DNA of 64,000 nt from Spiribacter curvatus (GCF_000485905.1 NC_022664.1:620001-684000); one strand, 5' to 3'; positions 49,170-63,499 are shown, counted from the first letter of the stretch. Notes: generated from the letters alone by a model not told the origin. Numbers and translations: made by a program.

Positions 49170-49236
49170 TCCGTTTTCTCCTCCTGAGTAACAGGTTGCA
49201 ATACCGATGGTTCTTATGACCCGTATACTGCGGGTG

Positions 49237-49248
49237 TCAGGCGCCTGA
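49237..49248. promoter_or_regulatory. Perfect 12-bp palindrome upstream of acs
   Basis: TCAGGCGCCTGA is its own complement and lies about 70 bases before the acs ATG, next to GTATAC. It could be an operator; no regulator can be named from sequence alone. Confidence 0.3.
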
Positions 49249-49296
49249 TGCCAAGCCATCCGGCGAAATTCAGGCGCGAATCGCGCGAATGCCTCA

Positions 49297-50178
49297 TTAC
49301 GGTGCAGGGATTGTCGATACCCGCCATTGCCGGACCGCCCAATCAAGCAGGTCTGCCACCGGGGCGCCTGATAGGAAAGCGGGTGGCGGGTGGCCGAGAA
49401 AGGTCAGGGCATCGCCCAGTGAACGGGGGGCATTCTGGACCACAACAGGCGGTGCGGCATTGGTCTTGCTGAGCTTGCGTCCGTGACCGTCCAGTGCCAC
49501 CGGCAGGTGGAGATAGCGCGGCCTGGGCAGCGCCAGCGCCTTCTGCAGCATGATCTGGGGGAATGTGGCGGCTAGTAAGTCACCACCGCGGACGACATCC
49601 GTGATCCCCAGTGCCGCGTCGTCCACCACCATCGCCAGGTGATAGGCATGCAGGCCATCGCCGCGCCGGATGACGAAGTCACCGAGCGCCTCGGCGGGGT
49701 CGATGGACTGTTCGCCGGCGCGGCGGTCCATGAATCTCTCGGTACCGGCCGGGGTCCGGAATCGCCAGCTGCGCGCGGTCTTGCCCCGCGGGAGCCCGTC
49801 ACGGCAGGTGCCGGGATAAATCATGCCTGCGGGGCCGTAATCGGCGGCGGCCGCGATCTCCCGCCGGCTGCAGCCGCAGGGGTAGGCATGGGCCATCGCC
49901 TCCAGCTGTTCCAGCGCCGCCTGATAGTGATCGCGGCGGCTGTCCTGATACTGAACCGCGCCGTCCCACTCCAGACCGAATGCATCCAGTGTCCTGAGGA
50001 TATCGCTGGCCGCCGCTGCCCGTGATCGACTGCGATCGACATCATCAATGCGCAGCCGCCAGCGCCCACCAACGGATCGTGCATCCAGATAGCTCGCCAC
50101 GGCCGCGACGAGCGAACCCTGATGGAGCGGTCCAGTCGGGCTGGGGGCGAATCGGCCGACGTAGTGGGACTCCGTCAT
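49297..50178 (-). CDS. gluQ: Glutamyl-Q tRNA(Asp) synthetase
   Basis: Truncated GluRS paralogue that attaches Glu to queuosine at the wobble base of tRNA-Asp. The product has 293 aa. [18 protein letters not shown] holds the HIGH-like motif, KLSKTN the KMSKS-like motif near residue 237, and Cys residues in [10 protein letters not shown] and YPGTCRDG bind zinc. There is no anticodon-binding domain, as expected. I start at [10 protein letters not shown], preceded by GGGGG. The 83-base gap to the divergent aminotransferase holds both promoters. Confidence 0.93.
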   Translation of the reverse strand: MTESHYVGRFAPSPTGPLHQGSLVAAVASYLDARSVGGRWRLRIDDVDRSRSRAAAASDILRTLDAFGLEWDGAVQYQDSRRDHYQAALEQLEAMAHAYPCGCSRREIAAAADYGPAGMIYPGTCRDGLPRGKTARSWRFRTPAGTERFMDRRAGEQSIDPAEALGDFVIRRGDGLHAYHLAMVVDDAALGITDVVRGGDLLAATFPQIMLQKALALPRPRYLHLPVALDGHGRKLSKTNAAPPVVVQNAPRSLGDALTFLGHPPPAFLSGAPVADLLDWAVRQWRVSTIPAP

Positions 50179-50261
50179 GCCCCCATCATAGCGCGTCCGG
50201 TCGATGCCACGGCCATCGCGACGGTTGCTACACTGAGACGAGGTTACCGCTCGAGGTCGAT

Positions 50262-51434
50262 GTGTCACTACCCAGCCTGTCCGCCCGCAGCCATCGCATC
50301 CAACCCTTCCATGTCATGGCGCTACTCGGTCGGGCGCGTGAACTCGAGGCCGACGGGCACGACGTCGTCCACATGGAGATCGGCGAGCCCGGCTTCCCCA
50401 CCGCCACACCGGTTCGCGAGGCCGGTGTCCGGGCGCTCGCCGATGGCCATACGGGCTACCTGCCGGCGGCGGGTCTGCCGGCACTGCGCGAGGCGATCGC
50501 CGGCCACTATGCGGTCCGCTACGGCGTATCGGTCGATGCCCGGCGCATCCTGATCACCCCCGGGGCGAGTGGTGCGCTCGTGGTAGCAATGGCGATGCTC
50601 ACCGACCCGGGCCGCAATGTTCTCCTGCCGGATCCGGGCTATCCCTGCAATCGCCATTTTGTCGAGCTGTTGGATGCCGTGCCACGAGCGGTGCGGGTCG
50701 ACGCCGCGACCAACTATCAGCTCACGCCCGAGCTTGCCGACGCCGCTTGTGATGAGGATACGGCTGCCATGCTGGTGGGCTCGCCCGGTAACCCGACCGG
50801 TACGCTCGCCACCGCCTCAGAACTCGCGGGCCTCGGGTCACTGGCGCAGCAGCGGCGGATCGGGCTGGTGGTCGATGAGATCTACCATGGCCTTGATTAC
50901 GACGGTATGCCCGCACAGGCACTCGTCCAGGCACCGGATGCCATCGTGGTGAACAGTTTTTCGAAGTATTTCGGCATGACCGGCTGGCGGCTCGGCTGGA
51001 TGGTGGTGCCGCCGGACTGGATACCGGTGGCCGAGAAGCTGATACAGAACCTGTTCATCAGTGCCTCGACACCGGCGCAGCATGCGGCGCTCGCCTGCTT
51101 CACCGAGCGCTCGCTGGAGATTTTCGAGTCACGCCGAGAGGCGTTCCGACAACGGCGGGATTTTCTGCTGCCGGCGTTGCGCGACCTCGGCTTCCACATC
51201 CCGGGCAATCCTGCCGGGGCGTTCTATCTGTATGCCGATATCACCGCGCTCGGCGATGACAGCGCCGATCTTGCAAGCGGACTGCTTGAACAGGCCGGTG
51301 TGGCGGTGACCCCCGGACTGGATTTTGAACGCACGGCACCCGAGCGGCATCTGCGCTTCGCCTACACCACCGACACCGACCGACTGGCAACGGCGGTGAG
51401 TCGCATCCAGCGCTATCTGGCCGCCGGTGGCTGA
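50262..51434 (+). CDS. PLP-dependent class I/II aminotransferase
   Basis: Fold-type I aminotransferase (390 aa from a GTG start with GAGG 5 bases upstream). SLPSLSARSHRIQPFHVMAL is a usual N-terminus for AspC/AlaC-like enzymes. HMEIGEPGFPTATPV is near residue 38, SPGNPTGTLA holds the conserved Asn, VDEIYHGLDYDG the Asp/Tyr that contact PLP, and SFSKYFGMTGWRLGW the Schiff-base Lys near 235. The C-terminal Arg is in HLRFAYTTD. The substrate cannot be told from sequence; alanine, aspartate or aromatic donors are all possible. It converges on the DUF779 gene, overlapping its end by 22 bases. Confidence 0.9.
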   Translation: MSLPSLSARSHRIQPFHVMALLGRARELEADGHDVVHMEIGEPGFPTATPVREAGVRALADGHTGYLPAAGLPALREAIAGHYAVRYGVSVDARRILITPGASGALVVAMAMLTDPGRNVLLPDPGYPCNRHFVELLDAVPRAVRVDAATNYQLTPELADAACDEDTAAMLVGSPGNPTGTLATASELAGLGSLAQQRRIGLVVDEIYHGLDYDGMPAQALVQAPDAIVVNSFSKYFGMTGWRLGWMVVPPDWIPVAEKLIQNLFISASTPAQHAALACFTERSLEIFESRREAFRQRRDFLLPALRDLGFHIPGNPAGAFYLYADITALGDDSADLASGLLEQAGVAVTPGLDFERTAPERHLRFAYTTDTDRLATAVSRIQRYLAAGG

Positions 51435-51784
51435 TCCCGCGGAGGTACGCTGCACAGTTCAGACCGGGTCAGGAAGCGTTTGCCCTCGGGCGCTTCCAGT
51501 GAGAATCCGGAGCCACGCCCCTCGATCACGTCGATGATCAATCGGGTGTGCGCCCAGAGCGCATACTGGTCGCCGCCGATGTAAAAGGGCTGTCCGCCGA
51601 TGTCGCCAAGATGGACATCGCGCGCGCCCACCCTGAATTCGTCGCGGGGATAGCACATGGGTGCACTCCCGTCACAGCAACCGCCGGATTGGTGAAACAG
51701 CAATGGCCCGTGGCGCCGCTGCAACTCGGCGATCAGTGCCTCGGCCGCGGGTGTCGCCACAACGCCCATTTCATTCGTGTTCAT
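51413..51784 (-). CDS. DUF779 family protein
   Basis: A 123-residue protein with LLFHQSGGCCDGSAPMCYPRDEF (within residues 29-51), a Cys-rich block typical of DUF779, and YALWAHTRLIIDVIEGRGSGFSLE downstream. DUF779 genes usually accompany ExaC/AcoD-type aldehyde dehydrogenases, as here, but their function is not known to me; the clustered Cys suggest metal binding or redox. It lies 96 bases after the dehydrogenase on the same strand, and its last 22 bases overlap the convergent aminotransferase gene. Confidence 0.88.
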   Translation of the reverse strand: MNTNEMGVVATPAAEALIAELQRRHGPLLFHQSGGCCDGSAPMCYPRDEFRVGARDVHLGDIGGQPFYIGGDQYALWAHTRLIIDVIEGRGSGFSLEAPEGKRFLTRSELCSVPPRDQPPAAR

Positions 51785-51796
51785 TGTTGTCTCCTC

Positions 51797-51837
51797 GTCC
51801 GCAGCACGCGGACCGGCACCGACGGCGTCCGGTCCGC
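51797..51837 (-). promoter_or_regulatory. Mutually exclusive hairpins before DUF779
   Basis: GCGGACCGG (51808-51816) pairs perfectly with CCGGTCCGC (51829-51837), while GTCCGC (51797-51802) can instead pair with GCGGAC (51808-51813). On the leftward transcript the second structure ends right at the GAGGAG ribosome site of DUF779. A switch is possible but unproven. Confidence 0.35.
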
Positions 51838-51880
51838 ACGGTTTGGAATCGGCCCGCCGGGGCAGGCGTTATACGGCCGC

Positions 51881-53401
51881 CTAGAACAGGCCCATCGGTG
51901 ACTCGCTGTAACTCACCAGCAGGTTCTTGGTCTGCTGGTAGTGCGCGAGCATCATGAGGTGGTTTTCGCGACCGAAACCTGACTGCTTGTAGCCACCAAA
52001 CGCCGCGTGCGCGGGGTAGAGGTGATAGCAGTTGGTCCACACACGCCCGGCCTGAATGCCGCGGCCCATGCGATAGGCCGTGTTGACGTTGCGCGTCCAC
52101 AGGCCCGCGCCGAGTCCGTACAGCGTGTCATTGGCGATACTCAGGGCGTCATCCCGATCGTCAAAGCCGGTGACCGAGACCACCGGGCCAAAAATCTCTT
52201 CCTGGAAGACGCGCATGCGATTGTCGCCCTCGAAGACGGTGGGCTGAACGTAGTAGCCACCGCTCAGTTCGCCGCCCAGGTCCAGACTCTCACCGCCGGC
52301 GAGGACTCTGGCACCCTCCTGCCGGCCGATATCCAGATAGGCCATGATTTTTTCCAGCTGATCGCGCGATGCCTGCGCGCCCACCATCGTCTCGGTATCA
52401 AGCGGATTGCCCGTTTTAATGCGGGCCACCCGGTCAAGCGCAGCATCCATGAAGTCGCCATAGAACGAGCGCTGCACCAGTGCCCGTGACGGGCAGGTGC
52501 AGACCTCACCCTGATTGAGGGCGAACATCGCGAACCCCTCGAGGGTTTTCTCCCGGAAGCCGTCATTGGCGGCAAAGCAGTCATCAAAAAACACGTTGGG
52601 TGACTTACCGCCCAGCTCCAGCGTGACCGGAATCAGGTTTTCCGATGCGTACTGCATGATCAGTCGCCCGGTGGTGGTCTCTCCGGTGAAGGCCACCTTG
52701 CTGATCCGCGGGTTCGAGGCAAGCGCCTTGCCCGCCTCGGCGCCGAAGCCGTTGACGATATTGAGCACACCGGCCGGCAGCAGGTCGGCGATCAGCTCGG
52801 TGAGCATCAGAATGCTGGCCGGTGTCTGTTCGGCGGGTTTGAGTACCACACAGTTGCCGGCCGCCAGCGCCGGCGCCAGCTTCCACGTGGCCATCAGGAT
52901 CGGGAAATTCCAGGGAATGATCTGACCGACCACACCGAGGGGTTCATGGATCTGATAGGACACCGTGTCGTCATCGAGCTCGCCGAGTGATCCCTCCTGG
53001 GCACGGATGACGCCGGCGAAATAACGGAAGTGATCGATCGCGAGCGGCAGATCGGCCGCCAGCGTTTCCCGGACCGGCTTGCCATTCTCCCAGGTCTCCG
53101 CCACGGCAAGCGCCTCGAGGTTGGCCTCCATGCGATCGGCGATGGTGTTCAGAATGACGGCGCGCTCGGCCACCGCCGTCCTGCCCCAGGCCGCCTTTGC
53201 CGCGTGGGCTGCATCCAGCGCCTTTTCGACGTCGGCTGCCTTGGAGCGCGGAATGCGGCAGAAGGTCTGCCCGGTGACCGGTGTGGGATTATCGAAGTAC
53301 TCGCCGTCGAGCGGGGCCAGCCAGTCGCCGCCGATGAAATTCTGATATTCGCTTTTGAAATGGACGATGGCGTTCGTGCTGCCGGGATTGGCGTAGATCA
53401 T
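51881..53401 (-). CDS. Aldehyde dehydrogenase, ExaC/AcoD/AldB type
   Basis: NAD(P)+-dependent aldehyde dehydrogenase of 506 aa, the length of the ExaC/AcoD acetaldehyde dehydrogenases. The catalytic Cys lies in [13 protein letters not shown] near residue 303, the general base Glu in [11 protein letters not shown] near 265, and the cofactor loop in [11 protein letters not shown] near 243. [20 protein letters not shown] and the C-terminal [19 protein letters not shown] are family blocks. I start at MIYANPGST, with GGAGGAG upstream. The divergent sigma-54 activator and the -24/-12 promoter at 53458-53473 indicate inducible expression by aldehyde, alcohol or acetoin. Confidence 0.95.
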   Translation of the reverse strand: MIYANPGSTNAIVHFKSEYQNFIGGDWLAPLDGEYFDNPTPVTGQTFCRIPRSKAADVEKALDAAHAAKAAWGRTAVAERAVILNTIADRMEANLEALAVAETWENGKPVRETLAADLPLAIDHFRYFAGVIRAQEGSLGELDDDTVSYQIHEPLGVVGQIIPWNFPILMATWKLAPALAAGNCVVLKPAEQTPASILMLTELIADLLPAGVLNIVNGFGAEAGKALASNPRISKVAFTGETTTGRLIMQYASENLIPVTLELGGKSPNVFFDDCFAANDGFREKTLEGFAMFALNQGEVCTCPSRALVQRSFYGDFMDAALDRVARIKTGNPLDTETMVGAQASRDQLEKIMAYLDIGRQEGARVLAGGESLDLGGELSGGYYVQPTVFEGDNRMRVFQEEIFGPVVSVTGFDDRDDALSIANDTLYGLGAGLWTRNVNTAYRMGRGIQAGRVWTNCYHLYPAHAAFGGYKQSGFGRENHLMMLAHYQQTKNLLVSYSESPMGLF

Positions 53402-53457
53402 GGTCTCTCCTCCGTTTTTATGGGTCGGGACGCGATGCGTGCCCGCACCAGGCACCC

Positions 53458-53473
53458 AGCAAGATCCGCGCCA
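53458..53473 (-). promoter_or_regulatory. Sigma-54 (-24/-12) promoter of the aldehyde dehydrogenase
   Basis: Minus strand TGGCGCG-GATC-TTGCT fits TGGCACG-N4-TTGCW with one mismatch. Expected transcription start is about 12 bases downstream, near 53447, leaving a leader of roughly 45 bases to the ATG. The divergent gene encodes a GAFTGA-type activator. Confidence 0.75.
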
Positions 53474-53532
53474 ATTGATGGCTGCGCGCCCGGCGCTTGC
53501 GTCGCGCCCGGGACTGGGCGATCGTGCTACTC

Positions 53533-53553
53533 AACCTGTCCGCTAGAGACGGG
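53533..53553. promoter_or_regulatory. Imperfect inverted repeat, candidate second activator site
   Basis: ACCTGTC and GACGGGT (6 of 7 positions complementary) flank seven bases. Its centre is about 46 bases from the perfect repeat at 53580-53598, both upstream of the sigma-54 promoter. Confidence 0.3.
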
Positions 53554-53579
53554 TGGCCTGTGTGCCGTTTTAGAACAGT

Positions 53580-53598
53580 CTGTCGCGGACTGCGACAG
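53580..53598. promoter_or_regulatory. Perfect inverted repeat, candidate enhancer site for the sigma-54 activator
   Basis: CTGTCGC-GGACT-GCGACAG lies about 110 bases upstream of the -24/-12 element and just before the activator's ribosome site, a position suited both to activating the dehydrogenase and to autoregulation. Confidence 0.55.
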
Positions 53599-53610
53599 AG
53601 GAGGAGGGCG

Positions 53611-55485
<1,875 letters not shown>

Positions 55486-55525
55486 GTATCTTGAATGCTG
55501 CACGGCAACAGGGACGCCCGCGTCG

Positions 55526-58500
55526 ATGCGGCTCAGTAAAATCCGCCTGAGCGGTTTCAAATCCTTCGTCGACACCACGCCGGTCCCGCTGGGTTCGGGC
55601 ATCACCGCCATCGTCGGCCCGAACGGCTGTGGCAAGTCGAACATCATCGACGCCGTGCGCTGGGTGATGGGCGAGAGCTCCGCGAAGCATCTGCGCGGCG
55701 GTTCGATGGCCGATGTCATCTTCAGTGGATCCGGCAGCCGCAAACCCGTGGGACAGGCCAGCATCGAGCTGGTGTTCGACAATGCGGACGGTTCACTGGG
55801 CGGGCAGTACGCCGGGTTCAGCGAGATCGCCATCCGCCGTCAGGTCAACCGCGACGGGCAATCGGCCTATTGTCTCAACGGCAGTCGCTGCCGGCGTCGC
55901 GATATCACCGATGTCTTTCTGGGGACCGGGCTCGGGCCGCGCAGCTACTCGATCATCGAACAGGGCACGATCTCGCGACTGATCGAGGCACGGCCCGAGG
56001 CGCTGCGTGCGTACCTGGAAGAGGCCGCCGGCATCAGCCTTTACAAGGAACGCCGCCGCGAGACCGAACGGCGCATCCGCGATACCCGCGAGAACCTCGA
56101 GCGGCTGGACGATATGCGCGGCGAGGTCGTCCGCCAGCTCGACCGGCTCAATGATCAGGCCCGTACCGCCGAGCGCTACCGGTCGCTGAAGGCGGAGGAG
56201 CGCCAGCGCCAGGCCGAGCTTACATGGCTTCGGATCCGTCGGCTGGAGGCGGATAACGACGCACTGCGGTCGGATCTGGACGCGCAGGAGACCGCGCTCG
56301 AGGCGCGGATGGCCGAGCAGCGGCGTGGTGAGCGCGATATGGAGTCGCTGCGCGCCGAACAGACGGCCGCCAGCGATCATCTCAACGCTGTCCAGGCGCG
56401 TTATTACGAGCGGGGGTCGGCGCTCGCCACGCTGGAGCAGCAGATCCGCCATGATCGCGATGCACGCGCGCGCAGTCAGCGCGAACTCGAACAGACACAG
56501 GCGTTGATCGTCGATAACGATGCCGCGATGGCCGACGATCGCCGAGAGGCACAGGCGCTTGAGGAGACGATTGCTACTGAGACACCGGCGCTTGCCGAGG
56601 CCGACCGGGCGCTGGGCCTCGCCGACGCTGAGGTCAGCGCCGCCATTAAACGCCTTGAGGACGCCCGTGAGGCCCGCGATACCGTGGCGGAGGTCGACCG
56701 CGATGCGCAGCGGCGGATCCAGCTGGAGCAAACGTGGATCGAGCAGCAGGAGGCGCGTCACCAGGAGCAGAATCGACGCCTTGAGCGTATTGATGCGGAG
56801 TGGGCGTCACTCGCCGCGGCGGAAAAGGAAGACACCGACCACACGGCCGGGACCATCGAGGCGCTGACATCCGAGCGCGAGGATATCGACGAGCACGTGG
56901 CGAGCCTGGATGCTCGCCTCGCGATGGCGCGTGATGAGCGCGGTCCAATCCAGGCAGAACTCGACGCGCAGCGCTCGGCATTGACCGCACAGCAGGCGCG
57001 GCTTGCGTCGCTACAGACGCTGCAGGATGAGGCCCTGGGGAGTGATCGGGACATCGCCCGCTGGCTCGACAGCCATGGCATTGACGTCAGCCGCCGCCTG
57101 GCTGATCAGATCGATGTCATGACGGGCTGGGAAATGGCGGTGGAGTGGGTGCTTGAGCGTGCACTTGAGGCGGTCGAGTGGCCGGATGCCGACGGAATGG
57201 ACAGTGTGTGGACGATCCCCGATAGCGGTGAGGTCATGCTCTATACCGGTGCATCGAAGGATGGGCGCAACCCCGCCGCTCCGCCGCGCACCTCACTGGC
57301 CGCAAGGGTGTCCGGTCCGGTGGCTGTCACCGATCTCCTCTCCCGGGTACATGGCGCGATGGATGATGATGAGGCGCGGGCATGGCTCGCGGAGCTAGCG
57401 CTGGGGGAATCGGTGATTACGCCGGAGGGGCGCTGGTACGGGCAGGGCTGGCTGCGCCTGCGGGCGACGCCGGACGACCCGGAAGCCGGCGTCGTGGCCC
57501 GTGCACGGGCCATTGAGGCGGTCACCGCCCGCATCGATTCGACGCGCACGACGATCAGCGATGCGGCGTCCCGATTGGCGGCGGTGGATGCCCGCCTCGA
57601 AGACCTTGAATCCCGCCGTCAGGTAGCGGTGGATCGTCGCCATGCGCTGGATCGTGATCAGGCGGCCGCGCAGGCGCATCGTGAATCGGTACAGTCCCGG
57701 CGCGCGGCCCGCGAGGAGCAGTGCGCGCGCCTGGCGGCGGAGCGCGCTGAATTGCTTGAATCAATCACGGCGGGCCAATCGGCGCTCGATGCGGCCCGGG
57801 CCCGACACCGTGAGGCCCGGGCCGAGGCCGAGACGGCCGCGCAGCGTCAGCGGCCGCTGGATGATGATTGCCGGTCGGCACAGGCTGCGCTCGACGCCGC
57901 CCGCGAGGCGGCCAGCGCGGTCCGCGATCGACGCCAGGCGGTCGCGCTTCGCCTTGAGCGTGCCGAGACGGCCCGTCAATCGCGCCATCAGGCGATCGCC
58001 CGGCTTGAACAGCAGGACGCGCGCCTTCAGGCGCGTGCCGATGACCTGCAGTCGGCGATTGATACGCTGGCGGACCCGGATGAGGACCACGAGGCCGAGC
58101 GGCAGTCACTGCTCGCCGAGCGGGCCGAGGCCGAAAACGCGCTGAGCGCGGCCCGACAGGCGCTGGACGATCGGGAGGAGACGCTGCGCCGGCTCGACCG
58201 CGAGAGAATGCAGGCGGAGCAGGCGGTTCGAGAGCGCCGTGAGGCGTGTGAATCCCTGCGTCATCGACGTATCGAGATCGAAGCCCGTCTCAAGACCCAG
58301 CGCGAGCAGCTTGAGTCGATGTCGGTGGCGACCGATACGCTGGCGCAGGCGCTGCCCGCGGAGGCCCGGGAGGCTGATTACGCCGCCGAGCTGGAACGCC
58401 TGTCCAGCGCCATTACCGCCCTGGGGCCGATCAACCTGGCCGCCATCGAGGAGCAGGCCACGCTGGCCGAGCGCAAGGACTATCTGGATGCGCAGCACAC

Positions 58501-59041
58501 CGACCTGAGCGCGGCTCTCGAGACGCTGGAAAACGCCATCCAGCGCATTGACCGTGAGACCCGCAGCCGCTTTCGCAGCACCTTTGATGCGGTCAATGCC
58601 GGTTTGCAGCGACTATTCCCGACGCTGTTCGGCGGCGGCGAGGCATATCTGGAACTCACCGAGGCCGATCTGCTCGAGACCGGTGTAACGCTGATGGCGC
58701 GGCCACCTGGCAAGCGCATCACCAATATCCATCTATTATCCGGTGGCGAGAAGGCGTTGGCCGCCGTGGCGCTGGTGTTCGCGATCTTCGAGCTCAACCC
58801 GGCGCCATTCTGCATGCTCGATGAAGTCGACGCGCCGCTCGATGAGGCCAATGTCGGCCGCTTTTGTGATCTGCTGCGGAGTATGTCCGATCATGTCCAA
58901 TTCATCGTGATCACTCACAATAAGACCACTATGGAAGCAGCGGGCCACCTGGCGGGCGTGACCATGGCAGAGCCCGGCGTGTCCCGACTTGTGGCGGTGG
59001 ATGTGGCCTCGGCGGTGGAAATGACCCGCGACGATACTTGA
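55526..59041 (+). CDS. smc: Chromosome segregation protein SMC
   Basis: Structural-maintenance-of-chromosomes ATPase, 1171 aa. The N-terminal head contains SGFKSFVDTT and Walker A IVGPNGCGKSNIIDAVRWVMGE, within residues 28-49. Two long Ala/Arg/Glu-rich coiled coils surround a hinge at about residues 505-650. The C-terminal head has the signature LLSGGEKALAAVAL near 1073 and Walker B FCMLDEVDAPLDEANV near 1095. E. coli uses MukB instead; the smc-zipA-ligA order is seen in Pseudomonas and relatives. The start MRLSKIRLSGFKSF has a weak ribosome site. Confidence 0.96.
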   Translation: MRLSKIRLSGFKSFVDTTPVPLGSGITAIVGPNGCGKSNIIDAVRWVMGESSAKHLRGGSMADVIFSGSGSRKPVGQASIELVFDNADGSLGGQYAGFSEIAIRRQVNRDGQSAYCLNGSRCRRRDITDVFLGTGLGPRSYSIIEQGTISRLIEARPEALRAYLEEAAGISLYKERRRETERRIRDTRENLERLDDMRGEVVRQLDRLNDQARTAERYRSLKAEERQRQAELTWLRIRRLEADNDALRSDLDAQETALEARMAEQRRGERDMESLRAEQTAASDHLNAVQARYYERGSALATLEQQIRHDRDARARSQRELEQTQALIVDNDAAMADDRREAQALEETIATETPALAEADRALGLADAEVSAAIKRLEDAREARDTVAEVDRDAQRRIQLEQTWIEQQEARHQEQNRRLERIDAEWASLAAAEKEDTDHTAGTIEALTSEREDIDEHVASLDARLAMARDERGPIQAELDAQRSALTAQQARLASLQTLQDEALGSDRDIARWLDSHGIDVSRRLADQIDVMTGWEMAVEWVLERALEAVEWPDADGMDSVWTIPDSGEVMLYTGASKDGRNPAAPPRTSLAARVSGPVAVTDLLSRVHGAMDDDEARAWLAELALGESVITPEGRWYGQGWLRLRATPDDPEAGVVARARAIEAVTARIDSTRTTISDAASRLAAVDARLEDLESRRQVAVDRRHALDRDQAAAQAHRESVQSRRAAREEQCARLAAERAELLESITAGQSALDAARARHREARAEAETAAQRQRPLDDDCRSAQAALDAAREAASAVRDRRQAVALRLERAETARQSRHQAIARLEQQDARLQARADDLQSAIDTLADPDEDHEAERQSLLAERAEAENALSAARQALDDREETLRRLDRERMQAEQAVRERREACESLRHRRIEIEARLKTQREQLESMSVATDTLAQALPAEAREADYAAELERLSSAITALGPINLAAIEEQATLAERKDYLDAQHTDLSAALETLENAIQRIDRETRSRFRSTFDAVNAGLQRLFPTLFGGGEAYLELTEADLLETGVTLMARPPGKRITNIHLLSGGEKALAAVALVFAIFELNPAPFCMLDEVDAPLDEANVGRFCDLLRSMSDHVQFIVITHNKTTMEAAGHLAGVTMAEPGVSRLVAVDVASAVEMTRDDT

Positions 59042-59095
59042 GTTGAGACAGGCGGCGTTGCAACCTGATGCCCGTTAGCGGGAATGGAACTTGGA

Positions 59096-61908
<2,813 letters not shown>

Positions 61909-61909
61909 A

Positions 61910-61928
61910 CCGCCCCGGAGCGGGGCGG
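61910..61928. terminator. GC hairpin between convergent ligA and ppiC
   Basis: CCGCCCC pairs with GGGGCGG around GGAGC, two bases past the ligA stop and 18 bases past the convergent ppiC stop. There is no T-run on either strand, so any termination would be weak. Confidence 0.3.
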
Positions 61929-61945
61929 CTCGCCCGGTGGTTGCG

Positions 61946-62815
61946 TCAGCCGTTGTCGGGCTTGGTCCAATTCGCCTCGTAGTCGATGTCCGCGTCCTCA
62001 CGAAGCCCCTCGAGCTCGGCCTGGATGCGCTCGTTGACGATGCTCATCCGTAGCTGACTGGCGACATCGGAGAACGCTGGCGCCTCGGTCTCGCGGGTTT
62101 CGTCGAGGCGGATCACATGAAATCCGAAGCGCGTCTCCACTGGCTCATCGGTAACGGCGCCGGGTTCGAGTGCAGCAACCGCCTCGGCGAATGGATCAAC
62201 CATGTCATCTGGGGCAAACCAGCCTAGGTTGCCGCCGTCACGTGAGGTGCCGTCCTCGGAATACTGGCCGGCGAGCTCGGTGAACGATTCACCGTCGGCG
62301 AGGCGATCGATGATGGCTGATGCCTGTACGCGGTCGGAAACGAGGATATGCCGGGCCTTGTACTCCCGCGGTGCCTCGGCGCCATAGACCGCTTCGTAGC
62401 GCTCCCGGAGCACCGACTCGGCGACGGGTTCGCTCTCGGTGAGCTGGCGCACAAAGCCCTGGGCGAGTGTGCGGCGCCGATCATTGTTGAGCTGAGCGGC
62501 CACATCCGGTGCCTCGTCGATACCGGCGGCGTCACCGGCCTGAGCGAGCAGCATCAGATTGATGATCTCCTCGAGGAATTGACGACGCTGGGTGGGCGGG
62601 ATCTCTGATTCCCCCTGCGTCTGCTGGGAGACCAGCTGATCGAGCTCACGCTCGGTGATGGTTTCGCCGTTGATCTCGGCAAGAACCTGAATCTCCTGTT
62701 CCTCGCCGGTCTCCGCGGACTCAGCTTCATCCTGTGCCTGGGCAAGCCCCAGACCGAGGGTGAGTGCCAGTGCCGGTACCATCAGTTGAAGGGCTTTGAG
62801 CGGGGTTGAATGCAT
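61946..62815 (-). CDS. Periplasmic peptidyl-prolyl cis-trans isomerase (parvulin)
   Basis: Exported PpiC/SurA-type folding factor of 289 aa. A signal peptide is visible (MHSTPLKALQLMVPALALTL then GLGLAQAQ), probably cut after AQA or AQAQ. A SurA-N-like helical segment (about residues 45-130) follows, then one parvulin domain (about 145-240) with ARHILVSDR, GGNLGWFAPDDMVDPFAEA and FGFHVIRLDE. A short helical tail ends the protein. It follows bolA by 4 bases; the frame extends upstream through bolA antisense-free sequence but without family similarity. Confidence 0.92.
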   Translation of the reverse strand: MHSTPLKALQLMVPALALTLGLGLAQAQDEAESAETGEEQEIQVLAEINGETITERELDQLVSQQTQGESEIPPTQRRQFLEEIINLMLLAQAGDAAGIDEAPDVAAQLNNDRRRTLAQGFVRQLTESEPVAESVLRERYEAVYGAEAPREYKARHILVSDRVQASAIIDRLADGESFTELAGQYSEDGTSRDGGNLGWFAPDDMVDPFAEAVAALEPGAVTDEPVETRFGFHVIRLDETRETEAPAFSDVASQLRMSIVNERIQAELEGLREDADIDYEANWTKPDNG

Positions 62816-62819
62816 AGGG

Positions 62820-63134
62820 TTACTCGCTTTGTTCAGGTGGCTGTGATTGGGCCTCGGCCGGCGTGAGTGCCTCGATACTGAGGGCATGGATACAGTCGTT
62901 GCGCATCGCATCCCCCATGGCGTCATAGACCTGGCGATGCCGCTGAAGGCGGCGTTGGCCGGCAAAGTCGTCGCTGACGATACGCAGGTTGTAATGACCT
63001 CCACCAGCGCGTGCGCCGGCATGTCCGGCGTGGCGGTGGCTGTCGTCCTCGACCTCGAGGGATTCAATAGAGAGCGCCTGGTGGAGTCGCTCGCGGATCA
63101 TGGCCGGGCGTTCGCTGCGTGGGATGTCACTCAT
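62820..63134 (-). CDS. bolA: BolA family protein
   Basis: Small (104 aa) class II KH-like BolA protein; the family works with monothiol glutaredoxins in Fe-S handling and affects morphology and stress responses. [20 protein letters not shown] (about residues 46-65) and [12 protein letters not shown], then [12 protein letters not shown], are diagnostic. A His-rich stretch ([17 protein letters not shown]) contains the conserved metal-ligand His. It overlaps the upstream yciI gene (ATGA), so translation is coupled. Confidence 0.93.
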   Translation of the reverse strand: MSDIPRSERPAMIRERLHQALSIESLEVEDDSHRHAGHAGARAGGGHYNLRIVSDDFAGQRRLQRHRQVYDAMGDAMRNDCIHALSIEALTPAEAQSQPPEQSE

Positions 63135-63430
63135 GGCAGGACCCTGCGGAACGGCTTGACCGTCACATCCCGGTAGACACCGGCGGCAACGTAGGGGTCG
63201 TCGTCGGCCCAGGCGCGGGCGGTGGCGAGTGATTCGAACTCGGCGATGACCAGACTACCGCTGAAGCCTGCCTCGCCGGGGTCGAGGGCGTCGATCGCCG
63301 GCGTCGGTCCGGCAACCAGCAGGCGTCCTTCATCCCGCAGGTGCTCGAGTCGTGCGATATGGGCTTCGCGGGCGCCGGCCCGGCGCTCCCGGCTGTCGTC
63401 AACGTCTTCACTGATGATGGCGTAGTACAT
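63131..63430 (-). CDS. yciI: YciI family protein
   Basis: A 99-residue ferredoxin-like alpha/beta-barrel protein of the YciI family. [13 protein letters not shown] at the start, [20 protein letters not shown] (about residues 23-42, with the conserved His and the Arg/Leu pattern), [10 protein letters not shown] and [11 protein letters not shown] are typical. The biochemical role is not established. It heads the leftward yciI-bolA-ppiC group; ATG 63430 is set by homology. Confidence 0.9.
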   Translation of the reverse strand: MYYAIISEDVDDSRERRAGAREAHIARLEHLRDEGRLLVAGPTPAIDALDPGEAGFSGSLVIAEFESLATARAWADDDPYVAAGVYRDVTVKPFRRVLP

Positions 63431-63499
63431 AGGATCCCGTCCGTTAAACTGTCGAAACGCTACCATACCTGTGCCCGGCCGACACCAGAGGAGCCCGTC

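Noticed and set aside
49170-49296. Search for CRP or sigma-54 sites upstream of acs
   Set aside because: No TGTGA-N6-TCACA and no GG-N10-GC arrangement fitting a -24/-12 promoter; only the 12-bp palindrome was kept, at low confidence.
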